From: SZUA-229 sp041589175
GTDB taxonomy: Bacteria > Pseudomonadota > Gammaproteobacteria > SZUA-229
Length of the DNA stretch: 64,000 bases
Reading direction: 5' to 3'
Assembly (NCBI GenBank): GCA_041589175.1
Contig: JBFHWF010000002.1
Span: forward strand, 17,905-81,904
Shown: positions 9,068 to 17,542 of the stretch, in pieces
Position numbering within the stretch: the stretch's first letter is position 1
How the letters are laid out: every line of letters starts with the position of its first letter
The notes under the pieces: model-generated
What the model saw: only the letters and a program-made list of their open reading frames with translations
The model's database searches: none
What the model was told of the DNA's origin: nothing
Program-made: the position numbers and the translations under genes

Positions 9068-9772
9068 ATGCGTGTACAGGACCAGCCTGCTTATATATTG
9101 CACCATCGACCATTTCGGGATTCGAGTCAGATCATTGATATTCTCAGTCGTGATCATGGGCGTCTGAGCCTGATGAGTCGTGGCAGCCTGTCGGCACGTT
9201 CACGTTTAAAGGCCGTTTTACAGCCTTTTATACCCCTCTCTGTGAGCTGGTCTGGGCGTGGTGAGATGCCAGCCCTGGTAAGTGCGGAGCCAATTCAGAA
9301 GTCTGCCGCAAATCTCAAAGGTAAGGCGCTTCCCAGTGCCTTTTACATCAACGAGCTGCTGGTTCGTTTGCTGCATCGCCATGATGTACATGATGATGTC
9401 TTTCTTCTGTACGAGTCGGTGATCGAGTTGCTACAGCAGGGACAGCCGGTAGAGCCTGTGCTGCGCCTGTTTGAAAAGCAGCTACTCGACTGTATGGGGT
9501 TTGCCCTGAATCTGCAGCATGAAGCGGATACTTCAGAGAAGATTCGGCATGATGCGGAGTATGCCTATTATCTGGAACATGGGCCTGTCAGTATCGAGCG
9601 AGTGCATGACCATGCCTATCTGGCCAGACTTTCCGGACAGAGCCTGATTGATCTGCGGGAAAACACACTGGAAACCCCGCGCTCGCTACAGGAAGCCAAG
9701 CGATTGATGCGCTCTGTCATTCATTATTATCTCGGTGGTAAACCACTGAAAAGTCGTGAGCTGTTTCGTTAG
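9068..9772 (+). CDS. recO: DNA repair protein RecO
   Basis: Recombination mediator that works with RecR to load RecA at single-stranded gaps. The N-terminal OB-fold begins with PAYILHHRPFRDSSQIIDIL, and the helical domain follows with FYINELLVRLLHRHDVHDD and FEKQLLDCMGF. The 234 residues and the location after era support the call. pdxJ, which often follows recO, is absent; the conserved block ends here. Confidence 0.94.
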   Translation: MRVQDQPAYILHHRPFRDSSQIIDILSRDHGRLSLMSRGSLSARSRLKAVLQPFIPLSVSWSGRGEMPALVSAEPIQKSAANLKGKALPSAFYINELLVRLLHRHDVHDDVFLLYESVIELLQQGQPVEPVLRLFEKQLLDCMGFALNLQHEADTSEKIRHDAEYAYYLEHGPVSIERVHDHAYLARLSGQSLIDLRENTLETPRSLQEAKRLMRSVIHYYLGGKPLKSRELFR

Positions 9773-10182
9773 CGATACGTAGTACAGCCGAGAGAAAACA
9801 GCGATACCCTGAGTGTAAGCAGGCCTATACGTGTTTCTGGAAAACTTTACAGTATCTCGATTTTGTTGACGATATATTTTACAGGTGTCGGATTATTTTC
9901 ATCTCATTGATTCTATTGATAAAAATGCTCTTTTATTAATGGTTTCGTGTGTCTTTATATAGTGATCTTCTAAACTCTTACAACAGGCTTAATGTAATGT
10001 AAAATATTGATTTTTATTAATAATTTATTTTTCTGGTCTGTAATGTGCATTATTTGTGGTTGCAAGTCTATTTTGCAGTTGGATCAAGGCGAGTATATAT
10101 AACCGAAATCATCTTCGCTTTAGGGAAAACTCGGGCGGTTTATGGCCCGTATGACGTCACTAAGTATAAACAGGAAAAAATG
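9773..10182 (+). other. AT-rich intergenic region upstream of the PEP-CTERM gene
   Basis: About 410 bases without a convincing gene. The stretch from 9860 to 10040 is distinctly A/T-rich and probably holds the promoter and leader of the following secreted-protein gene, but no clear -35/-10 pair can be assigned. The PEP-CTERM reading frame is open back to 10045, yet that extension lacks a ribosome-binding site and would bury the signal peptide. Confidence 0.5.
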
Positions 10183-10719
10183 ATGAAATTTAAAAAACAC
10201 CTGGCGGCAATTGCGCTTTGCCTGTCCAGTATAGCTCCGGCTTCAGCAACCGTGTTACACGAAACAGACGGTAATGTTAACGTCTGGGTTAATCTTATTG
10301 GCAATATCAATAACTTCACACTGGCTATGTTCGATGACAGTGTTGTTAATGGTCTGGGAACGCAGCATCTGGAAACGGCTGACAAGCTCAATATTACCTA
10401 TAACCAGGTCATCAGTTTTTATCCCACTACGGGTGGTTTTTTGGCTCAGTCGCCTGAAAACGCACAGCCTCTGACGCTGACAGGCAACAGTCATTTCGTG
10501 TTTGCGCTACGTGATAACCTGGGTAACTGGGCACTCGATAATGGCTATACATCATTAGGTGCAGATGGTGTGGAGCTGTATTTTTCTCATGGTGCAGAAA
10601 ACTCAGTAGAGAGCAATGTTATTTTAGGCGATGTGCAGGTTGTGCCTGTGCCGGCAGCTGCCTGGCTGTTTGCGTCGGGTTTTCTGAGCCTGATGGCGCT
10701 GCGTCGACGTAAGCACTAA
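10183..10719 (+). CDS. Secreted PEP-CTERM (VPxP-type) sorting-domain protein
   Basis: A 178-residue exported protein. AGGA at 10172-10175 is 7 bases before ATG 10183 (4 before ATG 10180), which decides the start. A signal peptide ends near APASA. The C-terminus has the complete tripartite sorting signal: VPVPAAAWLF, a hydrophobic helix (ASGFLSLMAL), then RRRKH. In bacteria with exosortase this tail directs cleavage and anchoring or release in the extracellular matrix; that role is inferred from the family. The central region (about residues 30-150) has no recognised enzyme motif. No exosortase gene is in the window. Confidence 0.85.
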   Translation: MKFKKHLAAIALCLSSIAPASATVLHETDGNVNVWVNLIGNINNFTLAMFDDSVVNGLGTQHLETADKLNITYNQVISFYPTTGGFLAQSPENAQPLTLTGNSHFVFALRDNLGNWALDNGYTSLGADGVELYFSHGAENSVESNVILGDVQVVPVPAAAWLFASGFLSLMALRRRKH

Positions 10720-10741
10720 GCTTTACACCTCATCGTAGGCT

Positions 10742-10780
10742 AAAAAGCCAGCTGCTCCCATCCGGGAGGGCTGGCTTTTT
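10742..10780. terminator. Bidirectional rho-independent terminator
   Basis: A near-perfect hairpin with arms AAAAAGCCAGC (10742-10752) and GCTGGCTTTTT (10770-10780), extended by CTCCC/GGGAG around a short loop. A-tract and T-tract flank it, so it can terminate both the PEP-CTERM gene (+) and the flgMN unit (-), whose 3' ends converge here. Confidence 0.9.
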
Positions 10781-10803
10781 AATTGCTCATGTCTTAATAA
10801 GGG

Positions 10804-11247
10804 TCAGGCCTTGATGTCGCCAAGTAGCTGACTGCTACGCTGCTGGTTGCCAGACGAGTTGTAGGTAGTGTCTTTCTCAAAGCGTTTACCGCTCAGCATA
10901 CCAATTAATTCCTGCTGAATCTGCTGCTGACGGATCATTAAGCGGCCATTGGTTTCATTTTGCTGCTGACAGCGTGCAATCAGGCCGCGGGTAGTGTTCC
11001 ACTGTTTGATCAGGCGGCTGTCACCGCAACTGGCGATGTATCGATTAAAAGACTGCGGCTGGCCATAGTGCTGACGCTGCTGATCCAGTGACTGCAGCTG
11101 ATCCAGTAATGTCTGCTTGTTCTGGCAGAGCTGGGTCAGCTGACTGAAGTCCTGCTGGTCGAGGGCGGCTTTTTCATCCTCGAGGCAGCCCAGTAGCTGC
11201 TGGCTGTGATTATGAATGGTCTGGAGGAGAGAGAGTAATTCGTTCAT
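10804..11247 (-). CDS. flgN: Flagellar chaperone FlgN
   Basis: Export chaperone for the hook-filament junction proteins FlgK and FlgL. The 147-residue product is almost entirely helical, with many Gln and Leu residues and the late ETNGRLM segment typical of FlgN. It lies 9 bases after flgM on the same strand, the usual flgMN pair, and is probably transcribed from the sigma-28 promoter upstream of flgM. Sequence conservation in FlgN is low, so context carries much of the weight. Confidence 0.9.
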   Translation of the reverse strand: MNELLSLLQTIHNHSQQLLGCLEDEKAALDQQDFSQLTQLCQNKQTLLDQLQSLDQQRQHYGQPQSFNRYIASCGDSRLIKQWNTTRGLIARCQQQNETNGRLMIRQQQIQQELIGMLSGKRFEKDTTYNSSGNQQRSSQLLGDIKA

Positions 11248-11256
11248 GGTGTTCGT

Positions 11257-11562
11257 TTATTCCAGCAGGGATTTCTCCAGATCGATCATGTTTTCAGCAA
11301 TTTTAACGGGATCGAGTGGATAATTACCGGCGGCAATTTCCTGTTTTATGGCTTCAACCCGGGCAGTATCGACTTCGGGGATATTATTGAGCGTGTTCTG
11401 TAGCTCCAGAACCTGCTGTGAACCTTCTGACAGGCTGACAGTGTCTTCTGCATTTCGGCTAGTGCGAGCGGTTTCCATGCGTTCCTGCGTCTGAGGCTTG
11501 CCAGTATTGTTACTGACAGTGCCGCTGTTCGTCCTGTTGATCGGGTTAATCGGATTTGTCAT
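11257..11562 (-). CDS. flgM: Anti-sigma-28 factor FlgM
   Basis: Small protein that holds FliA (sigma-28) inactive until it is exported through the completed hook-basal body. The N-terminal half is disordered and polar; the C-terminal FliA-binding helices are visible (ARVEAIKQEIAAGNYPLDPVKIAENMIDLE). The length is 101 residues. A good ribosome-binding site (GGGAGC) lies 6 bases before the ATG. A consensus sigma-28 promoter lies immediately upstream, so FlgM is likely made under the control of the factor it inhibits. Confidence 0.95.
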   Translation of the reverse strand: MTNPINPINRTNSGTVSNNTGKPQTQERMETARTSRNAEDTVSLSEGSQQVLELQNTLNNIPEVDTARVEAIKQEIAAGNYPLDPVKIAENMIDLEKSLLE

Positions 11563-11610
11563 AGCTTGCTCCCGGTGCTGGACACCAGATTACTTTCTCT
11601 CTCATGGTCT

Positions 11611-11637
11611 TTATCGGCTGCTTTCACAATAACTTTA
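11611..11637 (-). promoter_or_regulatory. Sigma-28 (FliA) promoter of flgM-flgN
   Basis: Read on the minus strand the site is TAAAGTTA-N11-GCCGATAA, against the FliA consensus TAAAGTTT-N11-GCCGATAA: one mismatch in 16 positions with exact spacing. It lies between flgA and flgM, about 50 bases upstream of the flgM start, and would drive flgMN separately from flgA. Confidence 0.92.
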
Positions 11638-11645
11638 GCATTACT

Positions 11646-12380
11646 TTAGTTAATGCTAACCAGCCCCGAACCCTGCACTATGCCCTCGATAACGCGTTGA
11701 GAGGACAGGTTACGCACGCGTATGCGTTCGCCCTTAGCACCATCCATTAGTGCTTTTCCATTCATTTTTACCGAAAATCCTGTGTTTTCGGAGACAATCG
11801 ATACAACTTCGCCCCGTTTTACCAGTCGGGCAGGCTTGATGTACTGCGATTTTATCAGTCGTTGCTGAGGTATACGCCTTGTCAGCTCCTTTCCGACTAA
11901 CAGATTTCTGTCTTTTTCGGTGAAATAGCCGGAGTTCAGGCGGCTCAGGTCCCGTTCGACGAGTTTCAGGTCGGTATTACGGATAATCCAGCCTCTTTCC
12001 ATGGGGCGGGCACTGACCAGTACAGATTGATATAGCTGTATATTGGCATTAATAAAAACGGTCCAGGGTTTACTGCCCTGACAGCGAACGTGTACGGTGG
12101 CCTTACTATTTAGCTTGCTGCCGGGGGCAAGCTCGGTTTGTAGCGGTGTATCACACTGACTGAGTCTCAGCCGGGGATCCAGTCGCCCCATGCTGATCTC
12201 GACCTTGCTGTACTGTTGCCTGTCGATTTGAGTGTTAAGGAAGTCGTGTGCTTCCTGGATGAGGGATTCGTGGGATTGATGACGGGTTTCTGCCGCAACA
12301 CCGCTACTGAGGAATAACGCTACCATGCCTGTGATAAGCGGGTAGCGCCAGCGGTGCTGACGTGCAGAAGCCTGGGTCAT
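11646..12380 (-). CDS. flgA: Flagellar P-ring assembly chaperone FlgA
   Basis: Periplasmic chaperone for P-ring protein FlgI. A signal peptide ends near GVAAE (about residue 30). The C-terminal SAF-like domain is recognisable (RRIPQQRLIKSQYIKPARLVKRGEVVSIV, then GEKGERIRVRNLSS-type segment ending in GIVQGSGLVSIN). The 244 residues are normal. Its ATG overlaps the stop of the upstream chemoreceptor gene by 4 bases, which implies co-transcription and translational coupling with a gene that is not part of the usual flgAMN unit. Confidence 0.93.
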   Translation of the reverse strand: MTQASARQHRWRYPLITGMVALFLSSGVAAETRHQSHESLIQEAHDFLNTQIDRQQYSKVEISMGRLDPRLRLSQCDTPLQTELAPGSKLNSKATVHVRCQGSKPWTVFINANIQLYQSVLVSARPMERGWIIRNTDLKLVERDLSRLNSGYFTEKDRNLLVGKELTRRIPQQRLIKSQYIKPARLVKRGEVVSIVSENTGFSVKMNGKALMDGAKGERIRVRNLSSQRVIEGIVQGSGLVSIN

Positions 12381-13726
12381 GACGAATTCACCTCTTTCAG
12401 TAACTGGTCGATATGGGCGGCTAGCTGCGTACTGTATTCCTCGATTTCGGCGAGTTTTTGACAGGCAGTAGCGGTTTGCCCCTGTGATACTAAAGAAGCA
12501 ATTTCTTTGCCAATTTCATGCACTCGGGCATGGGGAGGCTCCATGGCGCGGAAGGCATCGATGTCACCAAATTCACTCTGCCCACGGTTGTAATACCACT
12601 GACCGAGTCGGCACTGGGTATGATCCTTGAGCTCACTGTCCTGCATCATCTCACCACCCATTGCCATATTGGCCAGCTTGATTTTCCAGGTGATATGATC
12701 GGCCTTAACAGTCTGCAGCAGTATCTGGTCCTGTTCGAAGGTGGTCATGTAGTTAAACTGCTTAAGAATGGATTCATTGAGCTGCTTTGCATGTAGCAGT
12801 ACATCGTTAACCTGCTGATTCTCATGTTGTACGGATAGCGTAATCTCGTTCAGTTTGGATGCCATTTCAGCAGATACGGATTGTTGTTCATTGGCTGAGG
12901 TAGAAATCGTCTGTACCTGAGCGGTGACATCATTTACAACTGCCGTGACATCACCGAGCGCAATCGCAACCGTTTCCAGGCTATCCAGACTGGTTCCGAG
13001 GCTGTCCTTACTGGCGGTCATGGAGTTGCCCACTTCTTCCATGAGGGTGTTCATGGTCGTCGTGACCGTCTCGATTTCTACCGTCGCCTTTTCGGTTTTT
13101 GATGCGAGCTGCTTGACTTCATCGGCAACAACCGCAAAGCCTCGTCCGGCTTCACCGGCACGGGCGGCTTCGATGGCAGCGTTGAGTGCCAGCAGATTGG
13201 TCTGGTTCGCAATATCTCTGACGATGGCTGTCAGATTATTAATTTCTTCGGTAAAGCCGGCAAAACGTTGCACTTCGTTAAACATGGAAGTAAGTGCGCC
13301 TTCAAGGAGATCCATATCTCCCATCATGGAAGATATTGCCTGATTGCCAGATTCGGTTTTTTCGTAGCTTTCATTGGCTCGATCCGCCGTTACATTCGCT
13401 GACTGGGAGATCTCGGATGCAGACGCCGCCATTTCCTCTGTCGCGGTTGCAACACTGGCTATGGCATCACTGATAATGATGGCTTCCTTCTGTAATTGCA
13501 GGTTTTTGGTAAGAATTTCATAGGTGATTGCCAGGGATTCGACACCGGAGGTGGCAACGTCAGTCAGAACCTGATTGTGTTCATTTATGACACTTGTTAC
13601 ATCAGACAGTGCACTGGAAGTGGAACCATTCGACTGACTCAGCTGTGAAAACTGCTTCATATCGGCTTTTAATGCAGCTTGCAGTAGCGGTAGTGCAAGC
13701 TTTGTCATTATAAATGGGCTGGGCAT
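12377..13726 (-). CDS. Soluble chemoreceptor with C-terminal CZB zinc-binding domain
   Basis: A 449-residue methyl-accepting protein with no convincing transmembrane pair. ATG 13726 is chosen over an upstream extension because AAGGG lies 8-9 bases before it. The signalling hairpin tip is intact (IANQTNLLALNAAIEAARAG, then GRGFAVVADEVKQLA). The C-terminal 80 residues match the chemoreceptor zinc-binding (CZB) domain: HITWK, then CRLGQWYYNRG, then PHARVHEIGKEI, giving the His-Cys-His ligand set. CZB receptors sense zinc or zinc-oxidising compounds such as hypochlorous acid; the ligand here is inferred. The stop overlaps flgA by 4 bases. Confidence 0.9.
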   Translation of the reverse strand: MPSPFIMTKLALPLLQAALKADMKQFSQLSQSNGSTSSALSDVTSVINEHNQVLTDVATSGVESLAITYEILTKNLQLQKEAIIISDAIASVATATEEMAASASEISQSANVTADRANESYEKTESGNQAISSMMGDMDLLEGALTSMFNEVQRFAGFTEEINNLTAIVRDIANQTNLLALNAAIEAARAGEAGRGFAVVADEVKQLASKTEKATVEIETVTTTMNTLMEEVGNSMTASKDSLGTSLDSLETVAIALGDVTAVVNDVTAQVQTISTSANEQQSVSAEMASKLNEITLSVQHENQQVNDVLLHAKQLNESILKQFNYMTTFEQDQILLQTVKADHITWKIKLANMAMGGEMMQDSELKDHTQCRLGQWYYNRGQSEFGDIDAFRAMEPPHARVHEIGKEIASLVSQGQTATACQKLAEIEEYSTQLAAHIDQLLKEVNSS

Positions 13727-13968
13727 ATATGATCCCTTGTTGGTTGTTCTATTTTTATTATGACTACATACCAGCAAAATTTACTAGCGATTCACTACAT
13801 ATAGACTAGTATCTTAACTAAGCCAAATGTTGTTTACCGGCAAGTTCATGTACTGGATGTCGTTGAGTATAGTAGAAAAATCCACACAACAGTATGTGTG
13901 AGCGAAGTGTCAGTAAATATCGGCAGGATAACAAAGATGAATGTAGAACCACCTATTGGGAGTCCTAG

Positions 13969-14931
13969 ATGGCAGGCGTATTAGACAGTGTTGATAGCCG
14001 CACCCAGCTGGCCGGTCACAACCGGCTGGAATTATTACTCTTTCGACTGGAAGGCAAACAGCGTTATGGCATCAATGTATTCAAGGTGCAGGAAGTCATC
14101 CGTTGCCCCAAGCTAACGCATATGCCAAAAGCAGATCGTAAGGTTGTGGGTGTCGCGCATTTACGAAATCGAACGATTCCCGTGATGGACCTTGGGCTGG
14201 CGATTAGTAACCAGCCTATTAAGGACCGGGAGAACAGCTTTGTTATCGTCACCGAATATAATCGCTTCATTCAGGGTTTCCTGGTTGCCGCGGTAGACCG
14301 TATCACCAACATGAACTGGAAAGAAATCCTGCCGCCTCCCAAGGGAAGTGGTAGTTCGAGTTATCTGACTGCTGTGACCCATGTGGATAAAGAGATGGTG
14401 GAAATTATTGATGTTGAGCGGGTGTTTGCCGACATCATGGGGCATTCGGAAGAAGTCTCTAGTAATATTCTGGATGAAGCAAGTGAAATGGATAGTGAAA
14501 AACCGATGCATGTGCTGGTGGTGGATGATTCATCCGTAGCGCGTAATCAGGTGAAGCGTGTGCTGGAGAAAGTTGGCATTGAATGTACCCTGGCCAATGA
14601 TGGACAGGAGGGGCTGGAAGTTTTACAGAAATGGGCGGATGAAGGAACACCGCTGAATGAAAAGATAGCGCTGGTTATATCCGATATCGAAATGCCTCGT
14701 ATGGATGGCTATACCCTGACGACCAAGATTCGCAAGGACCCCAGAATGGAGGGGCTATATGTTATGCTGCACACTTCTCTGAGTGGTGTGTTTAATAACA
14801 GTATGGTAGAAAAGGTCGGGGCTAATCACTTTATTCCAAAATTTAAACCGAACGAGCTGGCACATACGGTGATTAATATTGTGAATAACAAAGACCCTAA
14901 AGAGGGGCTTGATCAGGTTAAAGACGATTAG
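13969..14931 (+). CDS. cheV: Chemotaxis coupling protein CheV (CheW + receiver)
   Basis: Links chemoreceptors to CheA and adds a phosphorylatable brake. The N-terminal CheW domain (about 20-160) begins LLLFRLEGKQRYGINVFKVQEVIRC. The C-terminal receiver (about 180-310) has VLVVDDSSVARNQVKRVL and the phosphoacceptor aspartate in VISDIEMPRMDGYTL. The 320 residues are standard. It precedes cheR, as in the Pseudomonas flgMNA-cheV-cheR region. Confidence 0.95.
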   Translation: MAGVLDSVDSRTQLAGHNRLELLLFRLEGKQRYGINVFKVQEVIRCPKLTHMPKADRKVVGVAHLRNRTIPVMDLGLAISNQPIKDRENSFVIVTEYNRFIQGFLVAAVDRITNMNWKEILPPPKGSGSSSYLTAVTHVDKEMVEIIDVERVFADIMGHSEEVSSNILDEASEMDSEKPMHVLVVDDSSVARNQVKRVLEKVGIECTLANDGQEGLEVLQKWADEGTPLNEKIALVISDIEMPRMDGYTLTTKIRKDPRMEGLYVMLHTSLSGVFNNSMVEKVGANHFIPKFKPNELAHTVINIVNNKDPKEGLDQVKDD

Positions 14932-15001
14932 CACACTAAAGCGTTTAAGCTCGATAAAATAATATGAAAAATCTAAACCAAACCGGTGGATCAAATCACC
15001 T

Positions 15002-15826
15002 ATGAGCGTAAGTTTTACTCCTGAGGAATATAAAAGTTTTCAGGCATTCCTGGAGAAAGCCTGTGGCATCGTGCTAGGGGAGAATAAGCATTATCTTGTC
15101 TCCAGTCGGCTCAATCGCTTGATGCAGGAAAATAATATTCCAACATTACAGGTATTGGTCGATACGCTAGAAAAGTCTTTGAGTAGCCAGCTTAAAACCC
15201 GTGTTATCGAGGCCATGACCACCAACGAAACCCTGTGGTTTCGTGATACCTATCCTTTCAAGGTGCTTAGCGAGACGATTTTCCAGGAGTATCGTGATGC
15301 ACGAAAACCATCTGTAAGAATATGGTCCGCTGCCTGTTCCAGTGGGCAGGAACCTTATTCAATGAGCATGGTTGCTGAGGAGTTTGCCAGGGACAATCCT
15401 GGTTTCCGAGTTGAAATCGTAGCAACCGATATTTCCCAGGCGATTCTTAACGAGGCTAAACAGGCGCAGTACGATGGCCTGGCGCTGGCCCGTGGTTTAT
15501 CCGAAGAGCGTAAGCGGCAATATTTTTCCCAGCTGGGTGATCAGTGGCAGGTGAATGCAAATATTCGGCAACGAGTGAGTTTTCGTGAAGTGAATCTGTT
15601 ACAGAACTATGCCACCCTGGGGCGTTTTGATGTAATTTTCTGCCGCAATGTGCTGATCTATTTCTCTACCGAATCGAAGAAAGATATTCTCGATCGCATG
15701 GCAAAAATACTCAATCCTCGTGGTTTCCTTATGCTGGGTGCGTCTGAATCCATCGCTCAGTACTCTGACAAGTTTGAAATGGTTCGTGCCAGTAGCGGTG
15801 TGGTTTACCGTCTTAAAGGCTATTGA
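15002..15826 (+). CDS. cheR: Chemoreceptor methyltransferase CheR (first copy)
   Basis: SAM-dependent methyltransferase that methylates glutamates in chemoreceptors. The N-terminal helical domain (MTTNETLWFRDTYPF) precedes the SAM fold with WSAACSSGQEPYSMS, and FDVIFCRNVLIYF lies near the C-terminus. It has 274 residues and the ATG is at 15002. A second cheR lies at 57352 in the chemotaxis cluster; this copy next to cheV and flgB resembles Pseudomonas CheR1 by position. Confidence 0.94.
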   Translation: MSVSFTPEEYKSFQAFLEKACGIVLGENKHYLVSSRLNRLMQENNIPTLQVLVDTLEKSLSSQLKTRVIEAMTTNETLWFRDTYPFKVLSETIFQEYRDARKPSVRIWSAACSSGQEPYSMSMVAEEFARDNPGFRVEIVATDISQAILNEAKQAQYDGLALARGLSEERKRQYFSQLGDQWQVNANIRQRVSFREVNLLQNYATLGRFDVIFCRNVLIYFSTESKKDILDRMAKILNPRGFLMLGASESIAQYSDKFEMVRASSGVVYRLKGY

Positions 15827-15884
15827 GCCAATTACGTTCCCATTGTCCCTTCCCTTATCCCGACGGTAATGTGGCTTGCCGCAG

Positions 15885-15901
15885 GCGGCAAGAGTTGCCG
15901 C
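15885..15901 (+). terminator. Possible hairpin terminator after cheR
   Basis: GCGGCAA-GAG-TTGCCGC forms a 7-bp stem; an overlapping alternative stem uses CTTGCCG at 15875-15881 with CGGCAAG at 15886-15892. A T-run (TTTTTTCTT) follows after about 10 bases, further than in a classical terminator. It separates cheR from the flgB promoter. Confidence 0.45.
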
Positions 15902-15962
15902 TTAATGGTGTTTTTTCTTAACAGCGATTCGCTAAGTTTCTGAATCCATTATAAAAAATATA

Positions 15963-15979
15963 TTGGCATTACCTTTGCA
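15963..15979 (+). promoter_or_regulatory. Sigma-54 promoter of the flgBCDEFGH operon
   Basis: TGGCATT-ACCT-TTGCA, with the required GG-N10-GC spacing, against consensus TGGCACG-N4-TTGCW. It lies about 25-40 bases upstream of the flgB start, which has a strong AAGGAGA ribosome-binding site. The expected activators, FleQ and FleR, are both encoded in this window. Confidence 0.85.
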
Positions 15980-16003
15980 ACACTTCTGCACAAGGAGAAA
16001 CTA

Positions 16004-16396
16004 ATGTCTGTAAATTTTGATAAAGCTTTCGGAGTCCATGATAACGCACTGCTGTTATTCGAGCGTCGTACTCAGCTGCTATCCGAAAACATTGCCAATG
16101 TTGATACCCCGGACTTCCGGGCTCGTGATATTGATTTCCAACAGGCATTACAACAGGCACAGTCAAACCGACTGCTTATGCAAACGTCACATGCCGAGCA
16201 TATTCAGCCATCACAACAGCCATTCTCCGAGCATGTGCAGTATCGTGAGGTTGAGCAAAGTGCGGCGGATGGTAACACGGTTGATCTTCAGAAAGAGAAG
16301 GCTGCGTTTGCAGAGAATGCTATTCGCTATCAGACCACACTGCATATTCTGTCGAGAAAGATCAGTGGCCTTAAGTCTGCTTTCAAGGGTGAGTAA
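16004..16396 (+). CDS. flgB: Flagellar proximal rod protein FlgB
   Basis: Rod subunit at the base of the flagellar axle. The family pattern is present: RTQLLSENIANVDTPDFRARDIDF near the N-terminus and a C-terminal helix with NAIRYQTTLHILSRKISGLKSAFKG. The 130 residues are normal. It is the first gene of the flgBCDEFGH operon, behind a sigma-54 promoter; flgC follows after 2 bases. Confidence 0.97.
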   Translation: MSVNFDKAFGVHDNALLLFERRTQLLSENIANVDTPDFRARDIDFQQALQQAQSNRLLMQTSHAEHIQPSQQPFSEHVQYREVEQSAADGNTVDLQKEKAAFAENAIRYQTTLHILSRKISGLKSAFKGE

Positions 16397-16398
16397 TT

Positions 16399-16815
16399 AT
16401 GTCTGTGTTTAAAATTTTTGATGTTGCAGGTTCCGGAATGAGTGCACAGATGTTGCGCCTTAATACGGTAGCATCCAATCTGGCGAATACCGAATCGGTG
16501 GTAACCAATCGTGAAGATGTTTACAAGGCGCGACATCCGGTATTCGAATCTATTCTGCAGCAAACAGGCAGTATGGATGAGGTTGCCACAGTACGAGTGA
16601 AAGAAATTGTCGAAGAAGAAACGGCGGCTATACCTCATTACCGCCCCAATCACCCCTTATCAAATGCAGAGGGTTATGTGTATAGCCCGAATATCGATGC
16701 GGTAGCCGAGATGGCAGATATGATTTCTGCATCGCGTAGTTATCAGAATAATGTTGAAGTCCTGAATACCGCCAAGCAGATGCTGTTACGCACGCTGCAA
16801 CTGGGTCAGGCCTGA
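16399..16815 (+). CDS. flgC: Flagellar proximal rod protein FlgC
   Basis: Rod subunit that assembles with FlgB, FlgF and FlgG. The N-terminal rod motif (SGMSAQMLRLNTVASNLANTESV) and the C-terminal helix (MISASRSYQNNVEVLNTAKQM) are both clear. The protein has 138 residues. The conserved internal segment GYVYSPNIDAVAEMADMI is present. Confidence 0.97.
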   Translation: MSVFKIFDVAGSGMSAQMLRLNTVASNLANTESVVTNREDVYKARHPVFESILQQTGSMDEVATVRVKEIVEEETAAIPHYRPNHPLSNAEGYVYSPNIDAVAEMADMISASRSYQNNVEVLNTAKQMLLRTLQLGQA

Positions 16816-16838
16816 TTAATTAATGCACTGAGGTCACT

Positions 16839-17513
16839 ATGGAAATCAGTCAATACGAAAATATTCCCGGTCTGAGAACTATCATGGATCAGAAGGACGA
16901 TCAGAAAGATCGTACCGAGCTGGGCCAGAATGAATTTCTCAAGTTAATGACGACCCAGCTTGCGAATCAGGACCCATTCAAGCCAATGGAAAACGGCGAA
17001 TTCATGGGGCAGATTGCACAGTTTGGTACGGTCAACGGTATTAATGAGCTGTTAACGTCATTCCAGGATCTGGCCACAAATCTGCAGTCATCCCAGGCCT
17101 TACAGGCATCGAACCTGATTGGTCGTGAGGTACTGGTACAGCATAACCAGGGGTACCTGCCAGCAGATGGAAATCTCGCAGGTGCAGTTGAGCTGACGTC
17201 GAGTGCATCTGATGTGGCAGTTAATGTTTACGATGCGAGCGGAGAAGTGCTGGGGCGGGTCGAACTGGGGGCTCAACCCTCGGGGCTGGTTCATTTCAAC
17301 TGGGATGGCTCAACATTTAGCGGTCAACGTGCACCCAGTGGACGTTATCGAATCGAAGTTGAGGCTACCTATGGTTCAACCACAGAAGCATTAACACCAC
17401 AGGTGGTTGATCAGGTGCATAGCCTGACCCTGGGTGGAGTCGGTCAGGAAATGGTCGTCGAATTAAAGAATCTGGGTAGTGTCGGCTTCACCCAGGTTAA
17501 CCAGATACAGTAA
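16839..17513 (+). CDS. flgD: Hook assembly scaffold protein FlgD
   Basis: Hook cap that guides polymerisation of FlgE and is not part of the finished hook. The N-terminal region carries the family signature LGQNEFLKLMTTQLANQDPFKPMENGEFMGQ. The C-terminal FlgD Ig-like/Tudor region follows (VNVYDASGEVLGRVELG, then HFNWDG). The length of 224 residues is normal. Confidence 0.97.
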   Translation: MEISQYENIPGLRTIMDQKDDQKDRTELGQNEFLKLMTTQLANQDPFKPMENGEFMGQIAQFGTVNGINELLTSFQDLATNLQSSQALQASNLIGREVLVQHNQGYLPADGNLAGAVELTSSASDVAVNVYDASGEVLGRVELGAQPSGLVHFNWDGSTFSGQRAPSGRYRIEVEATYGSTTEALTPQVVDQVHSLTLGGVGQEMVVELKNLGSVGFTQVNQIQ

Positions 17514-17542
17514 TTTGTGAGTCGCAACGCGAGGAGTTAACG

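Noticed and set aside
10045..10182. N-terminal extension of the PEP-CTERM protein from 10045
   Set aside because: It would place 46 non-signal residues before the signal peptide, and there is no ribosome-binding site; AGGA before 10183 fits better.
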